DNA of 64,000 nucleotides from Nomia melanderi (lineage: Eukaryota > Arthropoda > Insecta > Hymenoptera > Halictidae): contig NC_134999.1 in NCBI RefSeq assembly GCF_051020985.1, forward strand, positions 21,335,660 to 21,399,659. Direction: 5' to 3'. Numbering within the stretch: position 1 is the first letter of the stretch; each line of letters starts with the position of its first letter. The position numbers and the translations under genes were made by a program. This document shows positions 1-9,337 of the stretch, one piece after another. The notes below the pieces were generated by a model, which was given only the letters and a program-made list of their open reading frames with translations, had not been told where the DNA came from and made no database searches.

Positions 1-1
1 G

Positions 2-1396
2 CAGCAGCAGCAACAACAGTCCACAGTAGTGAACCCAAGCAATTCTGGAAACACAACAGTAGTACCTCCATTAGGGGGAGGCACAGCCGCCTCGTTCCCT
101 TGCGGTAGACCTTCCATAAACGTGAGTCAACCTTCAGACAATGTGCCTCTAAATCCCAACAATATCGGAGGGCGACTCGGCAGTTTAACCGCCATGAGTA
201 CAAATCACTTTGACCCTATAACTTCCTTGGCTCAAATGAGTCAACAACTCACCAACACAGCAGCCAGTAATTCGTTGGGCAACGATGGACCCATCCATTC
301 CGGCAACACCGGAATGATGCAATTCGGCAACCCGCATAGCATGCACATGATGCAAATGGGCAGCGAGATGAACGGAAATTGTCATATGGGTGGACCCGCC
401 AACGAGCCGGGCGAGGTAGGAGGAATGTGTATGGGTCTTCCGGGACCACCGACTAGTTATAGCCCCACGACTCCGCACACCGGCAGTCCCGGAGTGCCCA
501 GTAAAATGGGGCATCCTATCATGGGTCACGGCATGATGAGCAGCCATTCGGGTAATGCAGGCGGTGCGTATCCGGGTGGCGATCCTCATGCACCACCACC
601 GAGATTAATGACAGGTCACGTGACCGGGCCGAGCCCTTACAACGGAGCAAACGTTCAAGTGAAACCCAGTGCTCCGAACACGATACAATATTTACCGGCG
701 AGACCCAACGTTGGCCACACACCGAGAGGACCGCCGAGTCTGGACTTCCTTCAACGATTCACGAATCCTTTATCTAATTTAGAATCGAAGATGGGCACGC
801 CTTCTGTAAATCTTCAATACTTCCCGAACGGGTGTGTACCAAATAACATGGGTCCACATACCGGCATGCCGTCAGCCATGAGCGGTGGCCTTCCCGGCAT
901 GGGAGGTTCTCCGAGAATGGACGGGCAATCGATGAACTCGTCGGTCGCGGTGCATCCTTCGATGAGACCTGTCGGCAACATGAGACCCCAGCCTAACTTA
1001 ATGCGGATGCAACACATGGTTGGGGGCGGTGTCTTTCCAGGAGGTTCGATGGACCCAGATAAAGTCTTCCCGCCCGAGATGGTGTCGCAAGTTCCCAATC
1101 AAGCTAATCCTGGTATGTACGTGTCCGGCAGTAAAGGCAGCCCCATGGGGTTAGGACCTCCTCCCGATGCGACTCAACCACTACCGCCAAGCATGGGTGG
1201 TGCTACTAGTAATTTCAAAAACAGCCCTTTTGTTGGTAGTGGGCCTAGCATGTCGGACCCAAATTATGCTCAACAATTCCATAACTTCCAACAACAGTTA
1301 TACGCCACCAGTACTAGGGGTAGCGGGCCACCGCATCCTAATTTACATCCACCGCCGAATTCACATTCGCATCAACAGTTCTTTATGCCCAAATAA
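2..1396 (+). CDS. 3' end of a BCL9/legless-like Wnt co-activator (partial)
   Basis: The reading frame is already open at the left edge (a glutamine run) and continues for about 464 codons to a TAA at 1394-1396, so this is the C-terminal part of a longer protein. It is low-complexity: rich in Met, Gly, Pro, Asn and Gln, with no zinc finger, PHD finger or membrane segment. Less degenerate blocks include HFDPITSLAQMSQQLTN near the start, DFLQRFTNPLSNLESKMG mid-way, and QQFHNFQQQLYAT close to the end. This matches my recollection of the C-terminal half of BCL9/legless, the adaptor joining beta-catenin to Pygopus in the nucleus. The HD1/HD2 motifs that would prove it lie upstream of the window. 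Other Met/Gly/Pro-rich nuclear co-activators, such as SSDP-type proteins, remain possible. Confidence 0.5.
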   Translation, partial: QQQQQQSTVVNPSNSGNTTVVPPLGGGTAASFPCGRPSINVSQPSDNVPLNPNNIGGRLGSLTAMSTNHFDPITSLAQMSQQLTNTAASNSLGNDGPIHSGNTGMMQFGNPHSMHMMQMGSEMNGNCHMGGPANEPGEVGGMCMGLPGPPTSYSPTTPHTGSPGVPSKMGHPIMGHGMMSSHSGNAGGAYPGGDPHAPPPRLMTGHVTGPSPYNGANVQVKPSAPNTIQYLPARPNVGHTPRGPPSLDFLQRFTNPLSNLESKMGTPSVNLQYFPNGCVPNNMGPHTGMPSAMSGGLPGMGGSPRMDGQSMNSSVAVHPSMRPVGNMRPQPNLMRMQHMVGGGVFPGGSMDPDKVFPPEMVSQVPNQANPGMYVSGSKGSPMGLGPPPDATQPLPPSMGGATSNFKNSPFVGSGPSMSDPNYAQQFHNFQQQLYATSTRGSGPPHPNLHPPPNSHSHQQFFMPK

Positions 1397-1412
1397 AATG
1401 TATGTACGATGG

Positions 1413-1567
1413 CGAAGAAAGCGAGAGAACGAGAGAGCGAGAGAGAGCGAGAGAGAGCGAGAGAGAGTGAGAGAGAGAGCGAGAGAAAGCGAGAGTGAGA
1501 GGGAGAGAGAGAGAGAGCGAGAGAGCGAAAAAGAGAGAGAGGGAGGGAGAGAAGAAAGAAAGAAAGC
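1413..1567. repeat. (GA)n-rich purine tract 1
   Basis: About 155 bases of almost pure G/A on the + strand, built from GAGAGAGC and GAGAGAAA variants, starting just after the stop codon of the first gene. If transcribed, it gives a long purine run in the 3' UTR. Confidence 0.9.
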
Positions 1568-2165
1568 AAGACGAGATATATCGTAACGGCGATGGTTACG
1601 ATTGTGGTGGCCTTTGTTGGTGTCCTTTCGACGATTGCGTTTACCCGAGGACATGACCTGATCCGATGATGAGTATGAAAATATTTCTGGAGAGTGTACA
1701 CACTTTTATTATTAAATTAAGCGATCTTGTAAAGGACAGTGATATGTCGACTTTGTTAAGGTTCTAATGTTGATGTATTAATTATCAAGAGTGATTATAC
1801 ACGTGACCATTTTCATCGTGATGGTTACTTTGACTGGCGTGCGATGAGAGACGCTTTTCTCGTTCAATTCTTTATTTACGGTGTTGTTTCTCTGTATACA
1901 TTAGAACTGTTTAAGCGTTTCTCAGTGCTAAGCGAAAGTTAAATCGTTCATAATGTCTGTCCCGAAACATTCTCTCTAACAGGATTGTTTCATTTTTCTT
2001 TATTGTATCAAAATTTTCTCTCTGTAAATTTGAAAGTTTTACGAGAAAAAAAAAACGGAAATAAGTGAAAAGTAGCGCATAAAGAACGTTGTAAATACTA
2101 ATGTAAAATCCGGTTTCTTCGTAGTGATCGTTATTTCGTCGATCGGAATATACGGTAGTAGCTAA

Positions 2166-2228
2166 AGAGAGAAAGAGAGAGAGAGCGAGAAAGAGCGAAA
2201 GAGAGGGAGAGAAAGAGAGAGAAAGAGC

Positions 2229-2259
<31 letters not shown>

Positions 2260-2299
2260 CGAGCGAGCGAGAGAGAGTGAGAGAGTGAGAGAGAGAGAC
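2166..2299. repeat. (GA)n-rich purine tract 2
   Basis: A second G/A tract of about 134 bases with the same GAGAGAGC/GAGAAAGA style as the first, in the same probable 3' UTR and the same strand orientation. Confidence 0.9.
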
Positions 2300-2584
2300 G
2301 AAAATGTTTCTAGAAACTCCATGAATGATTAAAAGAAAAAAGAAAAGAAAAGATGTAGAAAAAAGAGGAAAAGCAAAAGCGAATGTATGCATCGTATCCT
2401 CCTTTTTCTTTATCGTTGAAACAATTGCTCGTGATAAAGTAATTGTGCGAGAATCGAGGAAAAGTATTTCGAAGGAGCAGGAATGAATATGTTGGTGAAT
2501 CATCCTTCCTTTTTATCACTAAAATACTTAAAAAGAAAGAAAGAAAAGAAACGCAGTCAAGCAAGCTCAAATTCATAATTGTAC

Positions 2585-2697
2585 ATATATACGATATACA
2601 TATTATATATATATATTATATTATATATATATTATATATATATATTATATATATATTATACTATATATATTACATATATATATATATTATATATATA
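2585..2697. repeat. (AT)n-rich tract
   Basis: About 110 bases of alternating TATATA/ATTATA sequence, self-complementary and so able to form cruciform or hairpin structures. Confidence 0.85.
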
Positions 2698-2889
2698 CCT
2701 GTTGCAACATACTCCTTGCAATATCGCCCGTCCCTTCTCACCTCCTCTCCCCTTCATCGATTCCCACGTGACCAACAAAACTGTGCATAATCATGACCCC
2801 ACGTAGTTTACGGATAATAAGATAAAACGAAGAGTAACTGACTAAGAAACAATTATGTTGTTGATGAATGATTTTTATTATAAATGAAA

Positions 2890-2895
2890 AATAAA
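2890..2895 (+). promoter_or_regulatory. candidate poly(A) signal of the BCL9/legless-like gene
   Basis: A canonical AATAAA about 1.5 kb after the stop codon, in the same orientation. Alternative signals may exist; the call rests on motif and position only. Confidence 0.4.
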
Positions 2896-3328
2896 GATAT
2901 TTACAAGAAGTCAGTATATCAGAATTGATCGATAAATGGGTTCTCGTGGTGCGGTGTCAGAGAGCGGGCGTTGGAGGATTTTCCTTTTTTTTTTCCGTCT
3001 CGATATACATTTACCGTTTTCACTCGCCCTGTCGCGCACAAGCGCAGGCTTTGACATGGTTAAACGAAAAAATCATGTCATTATATATCTTTCAATTAAG
3101 CAGGCTGCTTCCAGCTTACTCGGATCTGTGATAGTCAAAGCAAGAACATGTATCTTTTTTCTCTTCATTCCGAAGACATCAAATACATATCTGTATTAAT
3201 TAGGGAATGATTCTTTTTTTAATACTACATTACGTTTTATTTAATTGTTAGTGTTTTACGCGTGAAGAGAGAACGAGAGAAAAAGAGTGTGTGCATGTGA
3301 GTGACTGCGTGCGTGTATGTTTTCTGTG

Positions 3329-3415
3329 TGAGAGAGAGAGAGAGAGAGGGAGAGAAAGAGAGAGAGAGACAGTGAGTGAAAGTGGAAAAAAAAGTGAGAG
3401 AAAAAGAGAGTCAGA
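3329..3415. repeat. (GA)n-rich purine tract 3
   Basis: A third G/A tract, preceded from about 3263 by a mixed GA/GT stretch. It lies past the candidate poly(A) signal at 2890, so it is either in a longer 3' UTR isoform or intergenic. Confidence 0.85.
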
Positions 3416-4464
3416 AATAAACTATGAATGAAATGGAAAAAGAAATCATTTTTGTCGAAGCAGCTTGAGGCAATCTTAAAGCAAATCGTGATTACCAGAG
3501 CGTCGTGCGTTTGTGATATCATAATTAGAAGTCTTAACGATGCGGCGGCGATGATAGAGCTATTTACGAATACTTGATACGTTCGAATTAATTAGAAATA
3601 AGATTTCGTCTACGAATTCATAATGCAGAATTGTACAACGAGTCGCGTAACATCGTCCATAGAGTTATAATTAGAATTACAATTTTCATATGATTTTTTT
3701 TCTGATTTTTGTTTCTTTACTACCGAAACGTTCTACCTGCGCCAAATACTTTTTACGACTCTCCGCATTACTAGATACAATATTTTTTAAAACAATACTG
3801 CGCGAACAAGTAACCTACATTTTCACTTTCCATCCATTGAGTCAACGAAGCTATGAGGTTCAATCACAAAAATGTAAAGCTTATCGTTAATCGATTCCCT
3901 TTGCAATAAGTCATAATATTGTCCACCATCACTTTATATCCAAAGGTGCTTACTAAATTACTAAATTTCTCGCGTCGCATGAATCTCTTTAGGTTTCACC
4001 GAGACATTCTCGTCCGTGTGGGATTTCCTCTCACCTGTAAAAAGATCATTCACTTAATAGCAATTCTAGTTTAATCCCCTCAGGTTTTGTTAAGTCTGTG
4101 TATCTTCCTCTTTGACTATGCCATTTTAGAATCTAACATCTACTGGTCTACAATAGATTGTAGTAGAGATTACACTCTCTGAAGAGTTATAAAGCAATAG
4201 CGTAATTGCAATTCACTGTCACAATCAATTTTATACCCGAAACCCAAGTCAAACCTTTCCTTCTGCGCAGCATCTCATTGACTGGATGTACCCGAATCGC
4301 GCCAGTCGTCTTTATCTCTGTAAAAACGTTACACATACTGTATAAAATCCATTTGTTAACACTTTCGCAGCGATTGAGTACATTATACTTTTCGAATTGT
4401 TTAATTAATAATAAAGAAATTGCCATTAACTACGCCAGCAAATTTCTTCAGAATTGAACGGACA

Positions 4465-4539
4465 TTCTCGATTTTTTCTCGATTTTTTCTCGCTTTTTTT
4501 TCGCTTTTTTCTCGCTTTTTTTTCGCTTTTTTCACGCTT
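4465..4539. repeat. T-rich minisatellite
   Basis: About six imperfect copies of an 11-12 base unit, a run of T followed by CTCG or TCGC, sit downstream of the ZRANB2 stop codon. On the ZRANB2 strand it is A-rich. Confidence 0.8.
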
Positions 4540-4659
4540 ATTCTTTTATCGTTATTACCTTGATCGCTCTTCCGAGGACGGAGTGTTCCCGTTTGTACTG
4601 AAAATTAACAGTGTGTAATACAGACTGTAATTCTACGGATAGATTAATCTTATGAACAT

Positions 4660-5968
4660 TTACTTTTTCTTTAATGCAAAATCGTCCCATTCGCTCAGAT
4701 CATATTTCGATAAATCTCCGTCTTCGTCATCTTCTTCTTCGTCTTCTTCCTATTATGGTGAATATAGGTGATTAATATTTCCCTTTATCGATGTATTCTT
4801 AATCTTCAAATTTTACGTTCCTCCGGAAATCTTACGTTTTCTTCGTTTCGTTCCTCATGTTCGTCTCTTTCGTTTTCGGTTTTAGATTTATTACGCACAG
4901 GGCTACTATACCTAGAATCTTTGGAATCATCGTCTGAACGGTTCTCGGTTTTTCGTTTTTTTTTACGACGCCCAAACTCGTCGTAGTCATCATCGTCGTC
5001 TCGTCTTTCTTTGTATTCGACAACTCCTCTGTCGTTATAACCACCTCCGTATCCTGTTCGTTCCTCGATTTCTCCAAACTTTGGTGCATTACACATATTG
5101 CACTGTTGTCTGCGAGCCCAGTTTACATTTCCACATTTGCTGCATTGCCAATCATCCGCGCTACATTGTTCCAGACAATTACAATATAGAATTTTAATCA
5201 TTTACTCTTGCCTATTAATCTGTATTATATACACTTTTTGTAAACATTTTGTGAAAATATACTGTATGTAAATACGTGACACTCACCTAAATAATCCTCT
5301 GCTTTTTTCTGCAGCCGCTTTCCCAATTTCCTGCCCCAACTTTTTTTTCTTAGGGCATTCTCCCCTATCTATAGAAGAATATCTTTCGTTAATAAAAAAT
5401 GCTTATCACTCGAGTTGCAGTATTAGCAAAATAGCAATCAAATCATCAAATCAATAGCCAATTACTATTACAATGTTATTCTAAGCAATATTATTAAAGA
5501 AACTGTTCCATACATTACCATATCAAATGTCATATACCTTTTCCACATCGATTACAAGAGTTTCTTCTCGCAAAATTTACATTAGCACACCTGCAATATT
5601 ACATTTATATTTCTAATACATTATAAAGTACGATACAAGAAATATTATTAGTGCAGTGTAATGTTTATTATCGGTTAATTTACATGTCTTATCATTAGCT
5701 GAATATTAAAAGTTATCCTTTTTTTTCTGAAATAATAACTGACACTGTTTAACTGTTACATTGTCACATTATAATTTATCATTGAATTATTTTCATACGT
5801 CAACGGTGAGCGATATTATTTCACAGAAAATTCGATTCCAATCGAACAAAACGCAAAGGAAAACATTAGAAAATGTTCTTCGGAAATTACGTACTGAGAA
5901 TCAGGGCAAATCCAATCCCCATCATTAATATTACGCTGATTATCGTCGTCTACTTTACTATTGTCCAT
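4660..5968 (-). CDS. Zranb2: ZRANB2, RanBP2-type zinc finger splicing factor
   Basis: Five exons read on the minus strand: 5968-5895, 5590-5538, 5368-5287, 5160-4836 and 4749-4660. Phases close to give 207 aa. Two RanBP2-type zinc fingers are clear. The first is split over exons 1-2 (DGDWICPDSQCANVNFARR). The second is in exon 4 (DDWQCSKCGNVNWARR...CNMC) and is followed by the family block ERTGYGGG, an acidic/basic stretch with YDEFGRRKKK, and a last exon with the conserved LSKY in acid residues. The family binds GGU-type single-stranded RNA through these fingers and affects alternative splicing in the nucleus. The human protein has about 330 residues with a long Arg/Ser C-terminus. Here the frame stops soon after DFALKKK and no RS tail was found. 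The next gene, UFM1, is divergent. Confidence 0.92.
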
Positions 5969-7842
5969 TTTCCGTTCGATCTAAATGCTTGTAAGCAAAC
6001 TCAGCGGTGGTTGATTTATCAAACTTGCATTTGAGTTTCGATTAGAACTTCTTCCAAGAGCATCTAACCTTTATAGTGACGTGCCTTTTTTATTGTTAAG
6101 CTACATAAAAAGAATTATTTCACATAAAGTCTTCGGTATTATAGCTTAATGTGACGCGTTCCACGCGTATAAGAGTTATTGCATTATGTTGGTGCAATTT
6201 AAAAACTTCTATGGAGTTCAGCACACTACAAGTGCAACATTAACGACACAATCACAACGCTTACGAAGCGATGAGCCGTAACGTGGCGAATCTAAAGCAC
6301 TACTCAAGTAATGCCAGAACAATTCATCACTAGATGGCCACGAGCAATCTTTGTTTTTTTCCAATTAATAGCAGCATCTGAGGAAATAAAATAAGATTCG
6401 CTAATTTCATTCGATTTCTTTCGCGTGTACAACTTATATAAATACATCTTTTCTAAACTTTAGCAAAATATTCCCAAAATAATATTAATTAAATATTAAT
6501 AATCGGACCGACATAAAGTATCTTGAACGTTTTTATTCTATAAATATCAGGATTTTCAAATAAATAAACTTATCCTCGAAACAACTAAATGACAATAATA
6601 AAAATAATGTCTTACACAGGAAAGTTATTCCACAGAACTGAAGCAATTAATTGCAAAAAGGATAAAGTTCAATTTCATCTTAACTGGCATACGTTTGATT
6701 TTCGTTTGCTACTGATTGATAATCCTCATATTCGTCCCCTCGCTGTAAGGCAATTAAAAAAGATTTTCTACATTTTATCTACCAATCGAAATTTCCAGTT
6801 TCGTTGTAAACAATCGGAAGTTCAACTATACAATTGTAATTGTTTTAAATGAATAATTATACTAGTTTAACTTAATTGATTACAGTCAATACCGGTAAAC
6901 TAATTAACAGGTTCCGAACGAATATTTATTTTCTAAAATTTTTCAATGAACCGTTACTTCACCGAGTCACGGACCTTAAAACACTAAGATCGTAAGTTAA
7001 AACTTTAATCTTAATGATGCACCGTATGAAAAAAGTCTGATGAACATTGAGACGATCGTTCGCATTCAGTGCTTGAGATAAGAAGTATAAGCACGGATAA
7101 TTCTGGTCCAAGTACTTAATGGCAAAAATCATTTACTCCAGAAAATTCACTTTTCGGACTAGTAGCGCCATCGGTAGCGAAACGTTCAAACTTCTAGACA
7201 ATTCGAGCGCTACTTGCTCCATCTAGGATCGAACAGGAAGTACTAATTTGTAAGTAGCTTCAGTTGTTTACTGTAGATGGTGTTATACATTTTTTTAGCC
7301 ACTGCATCGCGTTTTAAATGTTAAATATCCATTGTAAATACTCCAATTGATAATTAATAATTAACAATATGGGCTCTGAATAATGCAATGAGTAATCCAT
7401 CAACGTACTGGAAAATATTTAATCATAATTGACGCAGTTCTGTATTATTTGATACGTTTATTGAGCATATTAAATACCGTGAACTGATCATAGAGTATTA
7501 CCCCATAAGAGAGCATTCTATAGTTTTGGCTAAGTAGTCAAGGTACGACTTGGAAAGGCCAAGTGTCCGACACAACTGAGGTTATTTCTGTTTGGAGTGA
7601 CATTTTTCAATTACAAACTGACAATTACTTTTTAAGGAAATAATTATAATCAAAGTATGGCGTACGTATTTTACGCGATAAAGGCTATTCAAAAATAATA
7701 GAAAACAATTACATATTATACGAAATAACACATAAATTTAAGTTATACACCCATTTTAATAAACATATGTTTGGATATTATTTATAAGTTTCCTTAGTTA
7801 TGCTCATCGATAGTTGCTGATAAACATATTGATTTGTTACAG
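5969..7842. promoter_or_regulatory. divergent promoter region between ZRANB2 and UFM1
   Basis: AT-rich spacer between two head-to-head genes. It should contain both promoters and the missing first exon of UFM1. Four sequences resembling half of a CTCF-type core lie here: TCACTAGATGGCCA at 6327-6340, GCGCCATC at 7165-7172, GCTCCATCTAGG at 7216-7227 and TAGATGGTG at 7274-7282. A canonical donor GTAAGT follows TACTAATTT near 7250, but its phase does not fit the UFM1 start. An 87-codon ORF at 6589-6852 has no recognisable features and I do not call it a gene. Confidence 0.5.
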
Positions 7843-9337
7843 GTCCAAAGTTACTTTTAAAATAACTCTTACTTCTGATCCAAAATTACCATTTAAAGTG
7901 TAAGTTCACTTGCCTGTGTACTTAATAATTTGTTACTGATTAAGTGGATCAATGTATATTTTATATTATCATGTCAGAATTAGATATCCTTGAGATATTG
8001 AAAATGTTTGACGTTTTCCTTGCACTCTTGGAGAATTCTGCTCTAAGAAAAGATCTAAAGAATGATAATGTTATGAAGACATTTCAATGTGCTTTATTTA
8101 TCGAATCCACAATTGCTAAAGCATGTGAAATTGGCAAGGAAAGTGTTCTTGAGAGTCATCTACATAATTATTGGATAGAAAAGAATAGATTAAATTTACA
8201 TAAATGCTCGGACTTTAAAAATGCCTGTGATAAACTGTTAGAAGTCTGTCTAAAAGATGTAGATGTTTCAACGGACATTGTAGATGAACTTTTTAAATTA
8301 TATACTCAATATTGTGGTCATGACAGACTAAATGATTTTCTTAAACGAACAGTAACTAATGGAATTTGTACTAACATGGTGATAGACTCGTTACAAAAGC
8401 TAGGTGTGTCAACCTTTGACATGAAGAATGAAGCTTTGATCTTATCTTGGGAATTATTACTTAGTAATGGTAATCATTGTGAAGTTACAGAATGTATTCG
8501 AAAAATGTCCGATGATGGTTTCTATATAGAATTGATTCAGGTTGCTGTCAATTCGTGTAACAGCAAAATTAAGCAGTCGATAATTCAACAGTTGTCTAAC
8601 AAACTTGTGAAAAATGATGTGAAGGTTTGCTTAGCTCTTGCTAATGTAGATAAGAAATCGCTTCAGGTATTAATGGAAAATAATTTGGAACTTTATATCA
8701 ATTTTCTTGATGCTATATTTTACTTTGCACGTCATATGATACAAGTTGATGATCATTGGACATCAAATTGTGATTTTGAATATGAACATCTTCACAAAGT
8801 AGTTGAAAGGTTATTAAATGGCCCTAGTGGAGTCTCAGAAATAATATATAACAGAGTGCAATTAGTTAAAACACACCCTAATGGTACAATATGGCATAGG
8901 GTTGAGAAAGATATTGGATGGTAATAGCATACTCCTTGTACATTTAAAATTGTTAAAATTAAAAAGATATAAAAAAAATCTACTTCTGCATGTTTAAATG
9001 ATAATGACTTTAAGTTCTGTAACTTAGGGAAAGTGATATATAATAACACTATACATTTGCAATTACAGACTTAGCGTGCCAAATAATACACCTTTCACTG
9101 CTGTATTAAAATTTGCTGCTGAAGAATTTAAAGTGTCACCATCCACATCTGCTATAATTACAGATGATGGAATAGGTATCAATCCACAGCAAACAGCAGG
9201 TGAGCATACAAAATATTATGACGTGAAAAACTGAAAAAACTAATGGTCTAATTAATTTAATTTCAGGAAATGTTTTTCTCAAACATGGATCCGAATTGAG
9301 ATTAATTCCGAGAGATCGTGTTGGATACGGCAGATGA
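7843..9337 (+). CDS. Ufm1: UFM1, ubiquitin-fold modifier 1 (first exon not placed)
   Basis: Three exons are clear: 7843-7899, 9069-9199 and 9267-9337. Joined, they encode residues 2-86 of an 86-aa protein nearly identical to animal UFM1, with blocks SKVTFKITLTSDP, TPFTAVLKFAAEEFKV and GNVFLKHGSELRLIPRDRVG. UFM1 is conjugated to target lysines by UBA5, UFC1 and UFL1, notably on ER-bound ribosomes. UFSP proteases expose the conserved C-terminal Gly. Here that Gly (about residue 83) is followed by a removable Tyr-Gly-Arg. Exon 7843-7899 begins with the G of a split ATG, so the upstream exon must end in AT; I found no convincing AT|GT donor upstream. The 1,169-base intron 7900-9068 contains the FANCF ORF. 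Confidence 0.95.
7971..8924 (+). CDS. Fancf: FANCF-like Fanconi anaemia core-complex protein, nested in a UFM1 intron
   Basis: A single intronless ORF of 317 aa. An in-frame stop (TAA, 7941-7943) lies upstream and the first in-frame ATG is at 7971. The product is helical, with no signal or membrane segment. It resembles vertebrate FANCF in order and spacing: an N-terminal FDVFLALLENS stretch (human LDRFSELL), then LESHLHNYW (human LERRLHNQW), then CSDFKNACDKLLEVCL (human ANFQALGHCDVLLSLRLL). A C-terminal helical block with EHLHKVVERLLNGPSGVSE matches human WEELHNRFQSLCQAPPP. FANCF is the adaptor linking FANCC/FANCE to FANCG/FANCA (or FANCM) for FANCD2 ubiquitination in crosslink repair. Human FANCF, 374 aa, is also intronless. 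A short out-of-frame ATG at 7952 overlaps the start. The gene is on the same strand as its host. Confidence 0.75.
   Translation: MSELDILEILKMFDVFLALLENSALRKDLKNDNVMKTFQCALFIESTIAKACEIGKESVLESHLHNYWIEKNRLNLHKCSDFKNACDKLLEVCLKDVDVSTDIVDELFKLYTQYCGHDRLNDFLKRTVTNGICTNMVIDSLQKLGVSTFDMKNEALILSWELLLSNGNHCEVTECIRKMSDDGFYIELIQVAVNSCNSKIKQSIIQQLSNKLVKNDVKVCLALANVDKKSLQVLMENNLELYINFLDAIFYFARHMIQVDDHWTSNCDFEYEHLHKVVERLLNGPSGVSEIIYNRVQLVKTHPNGTIWHRVEKDIGW

Larger units (their letters stand above)
1397..4659. other. 3' flank of the first gene and spacer to ZRANB2
   Basis: No coding region is supported. The first part is probably the 3' UTR of the upstream BCL9/legless-like gene, with a candidate poly(A) signal AATAAA at 2890-2895 and a Pumilio-type TGTAAATA at 2090-2097. 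It carries several purine-rich GA tracts and an AT tract, listed separately. The rest, about 2900-4460, is AT-rich with no recognisable exon, followed by a T-rich minisatellite near the end of ZRANB2. Short ORFs here follow the simple repeats. Confidence 0.6.

Noticed and set aside
1361..1701. Overlapping Ser/Leu/Arg-rich ORFs across the GA tract
   Set aside because: They only translate a dinucleotide repeat in several frames.
2131..2576. Low-complexity minus-strand ORFs over the second GA tract
   Set aside because: Repeat translation, no domain, no splice logic.
6589..6852. 87-codon ORF between ZRANB2 and UFM1
   Set aside because: AT-rich, no recognisable motif, chance-length for this region.
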